DNA from: Halomonas sp. GFAJ-1 | GTDB lineage: Bacteria; Pseudomonadota; Gammaproteobacteria; Pseudomonadales; Halomonadaceae | Direction: 5' to 3' | NCBI GenBank assembly: GCA_002966495.1 | Contig: CP016490.1 | Coordinates: forward strand, 1,054,001 to 1,118,000 | Length of the DNA stretch: 64,000 bases | Part shown: piece after piece, positions 25,209-33,109 of the stretch | Position numbering within the stretch: position 1 is the stretch's first letter | Layout of the letters: every line of letters begins with the position of its first letter | The notes under the pieces: model-generated | What the model saw: the letters and a program-made list of their open reading frames with translations, nothing else | What the model was told of the DNA's origin: nothing | Databases searched by the model: none | Position numbers and translations under genes: made by a program

Positions 25209-26245
25209 TGATTTAGCGCCTCCTGAATGCGCGGTAGGTAGTCGCCAAACTGCTGGCCGTATTTCTCGTACACTGGCGCCACAGCGGCTTGGAAGGCTTC
25301 AATATCTGGCGACTCGTTGATTTCCATACCCGCTTCACCAAGGTCGGCCAGCTGTTCGGCTTCCATAATAGCATTCTGCTCCCTGGCATAGGCAGATGCT
25401 TGCTGGGCGGCGTCTAGCACAATGGGCTGGAGCGCTTCCTGCAGGCCGTTCCAGGCGGGTAGGCTCATGATAAACGTTGCTGGCGCATAAATATGCCGTG
25501 TCATCGTGAGGTGGTCCTGGGTTTCCGCTAGGTTAAACGCATGAATAGCGTTCACCGGGTTCTCCTGACCATCAATCGTGCCTTGCTGTAGGGCGGTCAG
25601 TGCTTCTGTCCAGGCCATGGGAACGGCGTTGGCACCCAGCTCGCGGAACGTATCAACATAAACCTCGTTCTCAATGACGCGCAGTCTCAGGCCCTCAAGA
25701 TCCTCGGGTACGTTAATCGCGTGTTTGCTATTGGTGATATTACGAAAGCCGCGTTCAGCGTAGGCCAGCCCTTTCAGGTTGACGTCCTGTAACTGTCCCA
25801 ATATTTCCTGGCCGATCTCGCCATCTAGCACAGAGTAGGCGGCTTCGGCGCTGGGAAAGAGAAACGGCAGCTCGAAAACAGAGAACGCATCAACGAAGTT
25901 AGCCACCGGCCCGTTGGTAATCACGCCCATATCCACGGTGCCGATCTGCATGCCTTCTAACAAGGTGCGCTCATCGCCCAGGGAGGCGTTCGGGTAAATC
26001 TCAATGGTGACGGCGCCATCGGTTTGTTCACTAACGATCTGCTGAAACCGCTCGGCGGCAATATGGTATGTATCTTCCGTATTCACCACATGGGCCAAGC
26101 GCAGCGTGGTGGGGGCTATCTCATCTGCTTGACTGACGAAGGGGAAGCCAAGTAAACCGGCACACATAATGGGCAGCGTGAATTGTTTCAGTTGGCGAGT
26201 TGTTTTAGTCACAGCGTTAACGTTGAAGCGGGCGAGGTTGTTCAC
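25205..26245 (-). CDS. TRAP transporter substrate-binding protein DctP (first copy)
   Basis: Periplasmic receptor of the TRAP importer. The GTG at 26245 is preferred over the upstream ATG at 26317 because AGGAG stands just before it and the protein then begins with a plausible secretion signal (KQFTLPIMCAGLLGFPFVSQA). About 346 residues. DctP features: LRLAHVVNTEDTYHIAAERF at the mature N-terminus, YPNASLGDERTLLEGMQIG, and YAERGFRNITNSKH with the conserved arginine that binds the substrate carboxylate. It is a close paralogue of the orphan receptor at 29038-30033; long stretches are identical. A divergent FAD-dependent dehydrogenase suggests the ligand is a 2-hydroxy acid. Confidence 0.93.
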   Translation of the reverse strand: MNNLARFNVNAVTKTTRQLKQFTLPIMCAGLLGFPFVSQADEIAPTTLRLAHVVNTEDTYHIAAERFQQIVSEQTDGAVTIEIYPNASLGDERTLLEGMQIGTVDMGVITNGPVANFVDAFSVFELPFLFPSAEAAYSVLDGEIGQEILGQLQDVNLKGLAYAERGFRNITNSKHAINVPEDLEGLRLRVIENEVYVDTFRELGANAVPMAWTEALTALQQGTIDGQENPVNAIHAFNLAETQDHLTMTRHIYAPATFIMSLPAWNGLQEALQPIVLDAAQQASAYAREQNAIMEAEQLADLGEAGMEINESPDIEAFQAAVAPVYEKYGQQFGDYLPRIQEALNQ

Positions 26246-26470
26246 ATGATCTCCTGAACGTTGGCAGTTCTTATTATAAATAGAGAGGCGTGGTTTTTTT
26301 ATCTTCTTAACGCTCATCTATATCACACTCGTTCTAGGGGACAAATTACTTATTTTTATTCCATTATTCGCGCTGCTAATCCAAAAAATCTTTATAGATC
26401 TTGGGCTTGAGTGATTTGTCGGTTGGCGCTAGCCTGCAAGCGGTGTCTATTGATTACGCACTCTTGGAGA

Positions 26471-26505
26471 AAGCATTTGCTGGTTTTTAAAAAGAACAAA
26501 TGCTT
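26471..26505. repeat. Inverted repeat before the FAD-dehydrogenase gene
   Basis: AAGCATTTG / CAAATGCTT, 9-bp perfect arms separated by 17 bp, in the gap between the divergent TRAP operon and dehydrogenase gene. The centre is T/A-rich. It could be an operator for the LysR regulator encoded downstream or a leader hairpin; not decided. Confidence 0.5.
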
Positions 26506-26542
26506 CGACCAATGGTGTAGTTAGCTAAAATAGGAATAAGAA

Positions 26543-27934
26543 ATGGATAAGTTGCTGAACGACCTTTTGGCAATCGTCGGCCCGGCGGGGGTGTTGGTGG
26601 GTGACGATGTCTCGCAGCGAAGCGTAGATTGGTTTACGGGAGCGCCGTGTCGCGCCAAGGCGATTGTAAGGCCGCGCAGCACAGAGCAACTAAGCCGCGT
26701 TATGGCCGTGTGTTATCAGGCCGACCAGCCTGTGGTGACCCATGGCGGCATGACCGGCATTGTGCATGGCGGTGTGGCAAGCCCGGAGGAGCTTGTTGTG
26801 TCGCTGGAGTTGATGAACCAGATAGAGGAAGTCGACTCGGTTGGCTCCACGATTCAAGTTCAGGCCGGGGTAACCCTGCAGCGGGTGCAGGAAGCGGCGG
26901 AAGAGATCGATATGCAGTTCCCCCTTGATTTGGGGGCAAGAGGCTCCTGCACTATTGGTGGCAACATCGCCACCAATGCCGGTGGTATACGGGTAATACG
27001 CTACGGCATGATGCGCCAGCAGGTATTGGGCTTAGAAGCCGTGCTAAGCGATGGCACCGTGGTGAGCTCGTTAAATAAAATGCTGAAAAACAATGCGGGC
27101 TACGACCTAAAGCAGCTGTTTATCGGCAGCGAAGGCACCCTAGGGATTGTGACCCGCGCGGTGCTGCGTTTACAGCCGCACATGCCCAGCGAGCAAACGG
27201 CGCTAGTGGCAGTGCCCTCGTTCGATGCCTTGACCCAGCTACTGAAGCTTGCTTCTCGCGAGCTAGCCAATAGCCTCAGCGCCTTTGAGGCTCTGTGGAA
27301 TAATCACTATACGTTGATGACCACCGAGAGTGGCAAGCATGCGCCCGTGTTAGCGGATGACTCGCCGTTCTACGCCATTATTGAAACCCTGGGGCTTGAT
27401 GAGGCCCAAGATGCCGAGCACTTTTCCCACGTGCTGCAAAAGGGGCTGGAAGCTGGTTTGATCACCGATGCTGTGTTGGCAAGTTCCCATGCACAGCGCA
27501 ACGCGATTTGGGCCATCAGGGAAGATATTGAAGTGCTGGTGAACGCGCTGAAGCCGATGTTCTCCTTCGATGTCAGCCTGCCGATTCCCAACATGGACGC
27601 GTATGTTGATATGTTAGAGGAGAACCTCAAAACCCAGTGGCCCGAAGCAAGCAAAATAGTGGTGTTTGGCCACCTGGGCGACGGCAATTTACATATTATG
27701 ATCACGGTTCGTGATGATAGCCCGCATATCCGCCGCCAAGTCGAAGAGCTGGTCTATACACCGTTAAAAGCGTTTGGTGGCTCCATTTCTGCAGAGCATG
27801 GTATTGGGCTTGAGAAGAAAGACTACCTGTCGGTTTCCCGTACCAGCGAAGAGATCGCCTTAATGAAGCGCTTGAAAACTGCACTTGACCCCAAGGGCTT
27901 ATTGAACTCCGGCAAGGTCGTAGCACTGGATTAG
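26543..27934 (+). CDS. FAD-binding oxidoreductase, D-2-hydroxyacid dehydrogenase type (GlcD family)
   Basis: Flavoenzyme of the vanillyl-alcohol-oxidase fold; members oxidise D-lactate, glycolate or D-2-hydroxyglutarate. 463 residues. FAD-binding half: VTHGGMTGIVHG, then LDLGARGSCTIGGNIATNAGG (residues about 130-150) and GSEGTLGIVTRAVLRLQP. C-terminal half: HLGDGNLHI, the metal/substrate histidines, and SAEHGIGLEKKDYL. The dehydrogenase lacks iron-sulfur cysteines, so electrons probably go to an external acceptor. Divergent from the TRAP importer and followed by a convergent LysR gene, suggesting uptake plus first oxidation of one acid. Exact substrate not predictable. Confidence 0.9.
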   Translation: MDKLLNDLLAIVGPAGVLVGDDVSQRSVDWFTGAPCRAKAIVRPRSTEQLSRVMAVCYQADQPVVTHGGMTGIVHGGVASPEELVVSLELMNQIEEVDSVGSTIQVQAGVTLQRVQEAAEEIDMQFPLDLGARGSCTIGGNIATNAGGIRVIRYGMMRQQVLGLEAVLSDGTVVSSLNKMLKNNAGYDLKQLFIGSEGTLGIVTRAVLRLQPHMPSEQTALVAVPSFDALTQLLKLASRELANSLSAFEALWNNHYTLMTTESGKHAPVLADDSPFYAIIETLGLDEAQDAEHFSHVLQKGLEAGLITDAVLASSHAQRNAIWAIREDIEVLVNALKPMFSFDVSLPIPNMDAYVDMLEENLKTQWPEASKIVVFGHLGDGNLHIMITVRDDSPHIRRQVEELVYTPLKAFGGSISAEHGIGLEKKDYLSVSRTSEEIALMKRLKTALDPKGLLNSGKVVALD

Positions 27935-27968
27935 GGTTTTCTTCAAAATTATTAAAGGCAGCCAGCGA

Positions 27969-28916
27969 TTAGGGGGCGGGTGTTAACAGCTCCCTAATGA
28001 GTGAGCGTAACCAGTGTATGCCTGAATCGTGATCCTTCCTTTCGTCCCAGCAAAGGCACACTTTAAAGGGGGCTACATCGAGTGGCAGGGCGTAGAATTT
28101 CAGGGTGTTATTACGACAAATCGCGTTGGCTGCGCTCTCCGTTACCACGCAGAGTAAATTCGTTGAGACTAATATCTCCTGAAGGGGAGTGATATAGGGT
28201 GTCTTGGCGACGATTTTGCGCTCCAGCCCCAGCGTTCGCAATTTCTCATTGATCAGTAGGGGGCTGTCTTCGCGGTGGGATAAGGCGATTTGCGGTGCGT
28301 TTAAAAAAGCGTCAAGCGTGATCGTGTTGCGCTCCCCGTACAGGGTGGCATCGCCAACACAGCCAATCACATCATCAAACAGATATTCGTGATAAGAGGT
28401 GAGAGGCAAGCTTTCCAACTGCACCATGGCGAGGTCGATATCGTGGGCCTGTATCGCGTTCTGGGCATCTTCGGCGCTGGCAATACGCGTAGAGAGCATG
28501 TTGAAGCACAAGTCGGGCGCATGGGTTAAACAGTGCTGAATCAGTTTGGGCTGCAACTGTTGGCTTACATAGTCCACCAGGCTAACGCGAAACTCGCGTT
28601 TTGACGTGGCGGGCGAAAACTCACTGTTGTTGTAAACCGCCTGATCGAAGTAAAACAGCCCTTTGGCCACAGCGGCATCCATTTGCCGCGCCAGGGGAGT
28701 TGGCTGCATGCCATCCAGCGTCTTAATGAATAGCGGGTCGTCCATCAGCTGGCGGAGCTTTTTCAGCGAGTGGCTAACCGCAGGTTGGGTCAGGCAGAGC
28801 GTTTCTGCCGTCAGTGTTAAGCTTCTTTTCCAATAAAGCGTGTGAAACACCAATAATAAATTGAGATTTATCTTATTCAGTCTCGTTGCCAACTTTATAT
28901 TGGTCGTTTCGGTCAT
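27969..28916 (-). CDS. LysR family transcriptional regulator
   Basis: About 315 residues. N-terminal winged helix-turn-helix (KINLNLLLVFHTLYWKRSLTLTAETLCLTQPAVSHSLKKLRQL, residues about 12-55), then a periplasmic-binding-like effector domain. The start at 28916 (MTETTNIKL) has an AAGAGA-type ribosome site; an upstream ATG at 28985 would add 23 unusual residues. It lies between the dehydrogenase and the orphan receptor gene and most likely controls this carboxylic-acid locus. Confidence 0.9.
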   Translation of the reverse strand: MTETTNIKLATRLNKINLNLLLVFHTLYWKRSLTLTAETLCLTQPAVSHSLKKLRQLMDDPLFIKTLDGMQPTPLARQMDAAVAKGLFYFDQAVYNNSEFSPATSKREFRVSLVDYVSQQLQPKLIQHCLTHAPDLCFNMLSTRIASAEDAQNAIQAHDIDLAMVQLESLPLTSYHEYLFDDVIGCVGDATLYGERNTITLDAFLNAPQIALSHREDSPLLINEKLRTLGLERKIVAKTPYITPLQEILVSTNLLCVVTESAANAICRNNTLKFYALPLDVAPFKVCLCWDERKDHDSGIHWLRSLIRELLTPAP

Positions 28917-29037
28917 CGGCTCGTCTCTTGTTGGCAAAGGCTGTTTACGCCGTGTGTTCACGTCACGCAAACAGCCGTCGGTCATTTCACGAACACCCCA
29001 TGACGCTTCGAGAAATCGTGTCGGTAGAAAAGACCGC

Positions 29038-30033
29038 TTACTCTAGCGCCTCCTGAATACGCGACAGGTATTCACCAAACTGCTCGCCGTACTTCTCATA
29101 GACCGGCGCTACGGCGGCTTGGAAGGCTTCCATATCTGGAGTTTCGTTGATCTCCATGCCCGCTTCGCGCAGGGCTTCCAACTGTTCGGCTTCCATTTCT
29201 GCGTTCACCTGGCGCTCATGCTCGGCGGCTTCCTGGGCAGCCGCTAGCAGCACCTCTTGGGCGTGTTCCGGCAGCTGGTTCCAGGCGGGCATACCCATGA
29301 CAAAAATCGCCGGGGCGTAGGTATGGCGAGAAAGGGTCATGTAACTCTGGGTTTCATCCAGCTTGAACGAGTGGATAACGTTCACCGGGTTTTCCTGGCC
29401 GTCAATAGTGCCCTGTTGCATAGCGGTGAGCGCTTCTGTCCACGCCATGGGGATAGCATTGGCGCCCAGTTCACGGAAAGTATCTGTATAAACCGGGTTT
29501 TCCATCACGCGAATACGCAGCCCGTCTAAGTCTTCTGGCGTATTAATCGCCCGCTCGCTGTTGGTCAGGTTGCGGAACCCGCGCTCGGCGTAGGCCAGGC
29601 CTTTTAGATTCACCTCAGAAAGCTTGTCCAGCAGCTCCTGGCCAATGGGGCCATCCAGCACGCTGTAGGCGGCTTCCGGTGAGGGGAACAGGAACGGTAG
29701 CTCAAACACCGCCATCTCTTCCACAAAGTTAGCCACCGGACCGTTGGTAATCACCCCCATATCCACCGTGCCGATCTGCATGCCTTCCAACAACGTGCGC
29801 TCGTCACCCAAGGAGGCGTTAGGGTAGATATCAATGGTCACCTTGCCATCGGTGCGCTTTTCCACCAGTTCTTCAAACTTGGTAGCGGCGATATGGAAGC
29901 CATCTTGTTCATTAACCACGTGGGCCAAGCGCAGGGTAACGGGGTCCATATCAGCAAAGTCAGCGGCGTTCGCGGCGCTTACCAGCGCCAGTGAAATGCC
30001 CAGTGCCAGCGTATTACGTGCAAATGTTTTCAT
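29038..30033 (-). CDS. Orphan TRAP substrate-binding protein DctP (second copy)
   Basis: 331 residues with a clear signal peptide (KTFARNTLALGISLALVSAANA). Same DctP patterns as the receptor at 25205-26245, with near-identical segments in the N-terminal lobe and in the last 45 residues (EAGMEINE-x-PD, AVAPVYEKYG). No permease genes accompany it, so it probably feeds the same DctQM at 23.4-25.2 kb, or serves as an alternative receptor with changed specificity. It arose by duplication; which copy is ancestral is not visible. Confidence 0.92.
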   Translation of the reverse strand: MKTFARNTLALGISLALVSAANAADFADMDPVTLRLAHVVNEQDGFHIAATKFEELVEKRTDGKVTIDIYPNASLGDERTLLEGMQIGTVDMGVITNGPVANFVEEMAVFELPFLFPSPEAAYSVLDGPIGQELLDKLSEVNLKGLAYAERGFRNLTNSERAINTPEDLDGLRIRVMENPVYTDTFRELGANAIPMAWTEALTAMQQGTIDGQENPVNVIHSFKLDETQSYMTLSRHTYAPAIFVMGMPAWNQLPEHAQEVLLAAAQEAAEHERQVNAEMEAEQLEALREAGMEINETPDMEAFQAAVAPVYEKYGEQFGEYLSRIQEALE

Positions 30034-30176
30034 TTTATTATGTTCCCGGTTTCACTAAGGTTCGGAAGTGCTCCCAAAGCATGCACCAGAGAGACGAAAA
30101 CGGTCAATCAAAGCGCCTGTAAAACCGCTAGGCAGCTGGACACAGCACGCCCACACGGGTACGATACGCACCCAAA

Positions 30177-30253
30177 GCGCCCGTAGCTCAGTTGGATAGA
30201 GTGTCGGCCTCCGAAGCCGAAGGTCGCAGGTTCAATTCCTGCCGGGCGCGCCA
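30177..30253 (+). tRNA. tRNA-Arg (anticodon CCG)
   Basis: Full cloverleaf of 77 nt: acceptor GCGCCCG pairs with CGGGCGC, anticodon stem TCGGC/GCCGA closes the 7-nt loop CTCCGAA with anticodon CCG, T-loop GTTCAATTC, and CCA is encoded. The 3' part (from 30205) is duplicated at 35937, marking it as an integration site. Confidence 0.97.
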
Positions 30254-30289
30254 AACATATCAAGGGCTTACGTTAACGCGTAGGCCCTT
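30205..30289 (+). repeat. Direct repeat copy 1 (att site in tRNA-Arg)
   Basis: 85 bp from the anticodon stem of the tRNA through its terminator hairpin. It matches 35937-36021 at 84 of 85 positions (C30256 against T35988). Classic attachment-site duplication produced by tyrosine-recombinase integration into a tRNA gene. Confidence 0.92.
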
Positions 30290-30296
30290 ATTTTTT
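30262..30296 (+). terminator. tRNA-Arg terminator
   Basis: Stem AAGGGCTTACG / CGTAGGCCCTT (11 bp with one G-U) and loop TTAACG, then A and six T. Confidence 0.88.
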
Positions 30297-30298
30297 GC

Positions 30299-30328
30299 CT
30301 GTGACCACCCTGTGACCAAATTGTGGCC
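30299..30328 (+). repeat. Three 11-bp-phased repeats, set 1 (possible integrase arm sites)
   Basis: CTGTGACC at 30299, CTGTGACC at 30310 and TTGTGGCC at 30321: exactly 11 bp apart, the first starting 10 bp after the end of the att repeat. One helical turn spacing suggests an array read on one DNA face, as for integrase N-terminal arm sites. The matching set 2 follows the second att copy. Confidence 0.6.
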
Positions 30329-30531
30329 ACACTTTTAAAACTACCTTCTTAACTGGCTTGCTTCTCGATGACCATTGGCCGCTATGGGTCACACGCTTGG
30401 TCACGCTATTTTTGGGTAATGCCCACCCATTCTGCTAATTGCTGATTCGCCTTCAGTCGTTGGCGTTGCAATAACGCACTATTGAAAATCATATGACCCA
30501 CTTTGGTAGTGCAGATCTATGGGCGGAGGGG

Positions 30532-31326
30532 CTAGTCCCCCTCCGTCCCGATATACATGATGTTGTCACCCGCATCGATGTAGTGCACGCCGCCCGTTGT
30601 AGCAGCTCCCGCTGGTGATGCCAGGTAGACAACCGTATTGCCAACATCTCGAATCGTGGCTAACCGACGAAGTGGAGCGCGATTTTCACTGGCATCGGCA
30701 AGGGTGTCGAAGTCTTTTAATCCAGAAGCTGCACGGGTACGGATAGGCCCTGGCGATACGGCATGCACGCGAAGGCCTTGAGGGCCTAGTTCGGCTGCCA
30801 TATATCGTGTCATTGACTCTAAAGCTGCTTTCACCGGCCCCATCAGCGCGTAATTTTGAACAACGCGCTCAGCACCCAGATAAGACATGTTGATCAGCGT
30901 ACTGCCTTCAGACATAAGCGGCTCCGCCAAACGTGCCATGCGTAAAAACGAGTGGCATGAAATATCCATCGCTAATAAAAAGCCTTGTCGTGAAGCATCA
31001 ATAAGGCGTCCACGCAGGTCTTCAATGGGGGCGTAAGCAATAGAGTGAACCACCACATCTACGCCGCCGTACCGGTCAGCAATATGCGTAAACAGGCGAG
31101 TAAGCTGAGCGTCATCCTGTACGTCACAGGGCATTAGCTCAGCGTTGCCCAGCTCGTCTGCCAATGGAAGGACAAAGCGCTCAGCGCCGGGCATATAGGT
31201 GACGATGACCCGTGCGCCTGCCTGGTTAAGTGCTTGCGCACAGCCAAAGGCAATGCTGTCGCGGTTGGCAAGTCCTGATACCAAAGCGACCTTGTTGTGC
31301 AGGGAGAAAGGAGAATCGAGCATCAT
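30532..31326 (-). CDS. FabI-type enoyl-ACP reductase / short-chain reductase
   Basis: 264 residues. The FabI version of the short-chain fold: Gly-rich start SGLANRDSIAFGCAQAL, and catalytic Tyr149, Tyr159 and Lys166 in the Y-x6-K arrangement, which correspond to Tyr146, Tyr156 and Lys163 of E. coli FabI with a constant offset of three. MGPVKAALES and SPGPIRTRAASGLKDF continue the match. Known FabI enzymes reduce enoyl-ACP with NADH and are the triclosan target. Here it sits on mobile DNA, without other fatty-acid genes, so it is likely a second FabI or a specialised reductase. Start at 31326 (MMLDSPF); upstream ATG at 31371 less likely. Confidence 0.85.
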   Translation of the reverse strand: MMLDSPFSLHNKVALVSGLANRDSIAFGCAQALNQAGARVIVTYMPGAERFVLPLADELGNAELMPCDVQDDAQLTRLFTHIADRYGGVDVVVHSIAYAPIEDLRGRLIDASRQGFLLAMDISCHSFLRMARLAEPLMSEGSTLINMSYLGAERVVQNYALMGPVKAALESMTRYMAAELGPQGLRVHAVSPGPIRTRAASGLKDFDTLADASENRAPLRRLATIRDVGNTVVYLASPAGAATTGGVHYIDAGDNIMYIGTEGD

Positions 31327-31738
31327 CAGATATAGGCCTTGATCTGCGCTGCATAGCAGCAAACTAAACATTGAATGTAGCGATATGGTGACAGAAGCGC
31401 GAGCCAGCAGGAAATGTGTGGTTTAGAGAATGTGGTAACGCTGTTGAACAAAACCTTGCCGTATCGCCGGGTTTTTGTCGCCGAGACCACCAACGGCTGA
31501 CCTATCTAGCTGATAAGCAAGCCCCTCAGGTCAGTCGGCAGTCGGTCAATCTAGCGCTCGACCATCATTGCCAAGCGATCGCGGTTGAAAGCCAATTAGA
31601 GGTTTCTTAAAACGCTGGTGGCCTGAAGTGGGGGAAAAGCGTACACCGAGGTACGATACCGTATGCCTAGTGGTGTGGGTGGACAGGGACTAGCTCCCCT
31701 CCGACCCGATCTAAATAGAATCAATATATGGAGTTAAC
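31327..31738. other. Gap between FabI-like and YdhR-like genes
   Basis: About 410 bp. A plus-strand frame at 31416-31610 has no start-site support; its end (SVNLALDHHCQAIAVESQLEV) faintly resembles a LysR effector domain, so it may be a gene remnant. At 31688-31710 there is a 23-bp imperfect copy (19 of 23) of the 3' end of the FabI-like gene (30530-30552), a trace of rearrangement. Confidence 0.4.
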
Positions 31739-32044
31739 ATGCCAACAGTGTTGCAGGTTTATTTTCCCTTTAATGGGCCGTTCGGGGATGAAATGGAAAA
31801 AATGATGGCAACCCTTGCACACTCTATCAACGAAGAGCCGGGGTTAATTTGGAAAATTTGGACTGAAGATGAGGAAAGTAACCAAGCAGGAGGCGTGTAT
31901 CTGTTTCAAACCCGCGAAAATGCCATCGCATATCGTGAAAAGCATACTGCTCGCTTAAAAGATATGGGGGTCAGTGAGATCGAAGCACAAATACTCACCG
32001 TTAACCAAGCGCTATCGAGCATCAACAACGGCCCACTCCGCTAA
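31739..32044 (+). CDS. YdhR-type putative monooxygenase
   Basis: 101 residues, a small dimeric alpha/beta-barrel protein of the YdhR family. Patterns: TVLQVYFPFNGPFGDEM, EEPGLIWKIWTEDEESNQAGGVYLF and the end region LKDMGVSEIEAQIL. GGAG precedes the ATG. Family members are annotated putative monooxygenases by structural likeness to quinol and antibiotic oxygenases; no substrate is established. It stands in the island between the reductase and the coiled-coil pair. Confidence 0.85.
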   Translation: MPTVLQVYFPFNGPFGDEMEKMMATLAHSINEEPGLIWKIWTEDEESNQAGGVYLFQTRENAIAYREKHTARLKDMGVSEIEAQILTVNQALSSINNGPLR

Positions 32045-32145
32045 GCAAATCTAGACTATCACTAAACAGCTGAGGAAGCGTGTGTGATGGTGGTGAGACT
32101 ACTTTTTAAGCTCTTATACAGAGCGAGATCAACACAGGAATGTAC

Positions 32146-32604
32146 ATGAATCACTTGCATGCTGAGAATGCTGGTCGCAGCGCCAGCGAAGACATTCACA
32201 CTGCTCGCGCAGCGCACAAGGATAATGTCGCCCCGCTTCAGCCGCCTGTCGATCAGGCTGAGTATCCCGCTGCCTCTTTGGAGGAAGTTATCCCTCGGGT
32301 GGACGATATCCTAGAGGCCGCGAAATTACTGGCTTCAGCGGCAAAGAAGCTGGAGAAAAACCGTCAGGAGGAAGAGGAAGCCGAAAAAAGCGCAAGAGCG
32401 CTTCAAAAAGAAGCAAGTGAGGCTTTCGATGCCCGGCTGGCAAAGCGTGAAACACCGGAGGCACGCTCCTTCGAAGACGTGCAGAAGGATTTGCTGAAAG
32501 CACTCAAGCGACTCGATAAGGCCGTAGAGAGCGCCAGCGATGAAACAGAAAAGTCACATGACGCTTATAGGGAACTACTCAGTATCATCACTCCATCCTA
32601 CTGA
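32146..32604 (+). CDS. Unrecognised coiled-coil protein, copy 1
   Basis: 152 residues, not recognised. The ATG at 32146 has AGGA at good spacing; the one at 32140 does not. The first 45 residues are low in structure and rich in Ala/Pro. From about residue 45 the protein is heptad-like and highly charged: ILEAAKLLASAAKKLEKNRQEEEEAEKSARAL, then FEDVQKDLLKALKRLDKAVESASDETEKSHDAYRELLSII. No signal peptide or membrane helix. It shares a skeleton with the next gene (AA-x-x-L-x-S, KK-x-E, EKS-x-x-AY-x-x-LLS-x-I), so the two are paralogues by duplication. Possibly a filament, scaffold or effector-like protein; no function can be assigned. Confidence 0.7.
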   Translation: MNHLHAENAGRSASEDIHTARAAHKDNVAPLQPPVDQAEYPAASLEEVIPRVDDILEAAKLLASAAKKLEKNRQEEEEAEKSARALQKEASEAFDARLAKRETPEARSFEDVQKDLLKALKRLDKAVESASDETEKSHDAYRELLSIITPSY

Positions 32605-32629
32605 GTGTTAAACGGCATCGGAGTGAAGC

Positions 32630-32989
32630 ATGCAAAACAGTGTCTCAAGTAACGGTGTGATTAGCCTGCCCCAGGCATTGGCAAACTACAAAAGCATCCT
32701 GTCAGCCGCCCAAAGGCTTTCATCGTCAGTTAAAAAGGTGGAGCGTAAGCGCGCAGAAGAGGCCAGGGCCAGGGAGCTGGCGAGTCGCCTTCGCGATGAA
32801 TCGAAAGCCGCTTACAAGGCCTTAGCGGACGGCGATTTTTCGGGTCAGCTGCGAATCGAAAAGACCATCCAGAGGGATCTTAATAAGGCCAACAATGATG
32901 TCGATCGTGCGATTGACGGTGCCCATAAAGAAATAGAAAAATCAGAACAAGCCTACGCGGATCTATTGTCGGTTATCAGGGGAGGGTGA
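32630..32989 (+). CDS. Unrecognised coiled-coil protein, copy 2
   Basis: 119 residues, not recognised. Paralogue of the preceding gene, 25 bp away, without its Ala/Pro-rich N-terminus. Long amphipathic helices: ILSAAQRLSSSVKKVERKRAEEARARELASRL, then IQRDLNKANNDVDRAIDGAHKEIEKSEQAYADLLSVI. GGAG lies before the ATG. The two genes are surely co-transcribed, and a perfect palindrome about 95 bp on may end the transcript. Two similar charged coiled coils suggest a hetero-oligomer. Soluble and cytoplasmic by sequence. Confidence 0.7.
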   Translation: MQNSVSSNGVISLPQALANYKSILSAAQRLSSSVKKVERKRAEEARARELASRLRDESKAAYKALADGDFSGQLRIEKTIQRDLNKANNDVDRAIDGAHKEIEKSEQAYADLLSVIRGG

Positions 32990-33083
32990 TGATTTAATCC
33001 GTTAGCAAGCAAGAACTCCGCTAGGCATTGCCGCAGTAGTGAAAGATAAAGGACTCACTGACCGTTTACCACACCTTGTGTAA

Positions 33084-33109
33084 AGCATCGCCCACATGTG
33101 GGCGATGCT
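33084..33109. terminator. Perfect palindrome, terminator-like
   Basis: 26-bp perfect inverted repeat (AGCATCGCCCACA and its complement) followed by GAATTGTTTTC. Probable end of the coiled-coil transcript; it could also be a repeat element, since only one copy is seen here. Confidence 0.55.

Noticed and set aside
30406..30492. Tiny minus-strand frame after the att site, reading IFNSALLQRQRLKANQQLAE and on
   Set aside because: A helix-turn-helix-like look raised the idea of an AlpA/excisionase remnant, but 28 codons are too few to support a call.
31416..31610. Plus-strand 64-codon frame between FabI-like and YdhR-like genes
   Set aside because: No ribosome site; only faint likeness to a LysR effector domain at its end; described as part of the gap instead.
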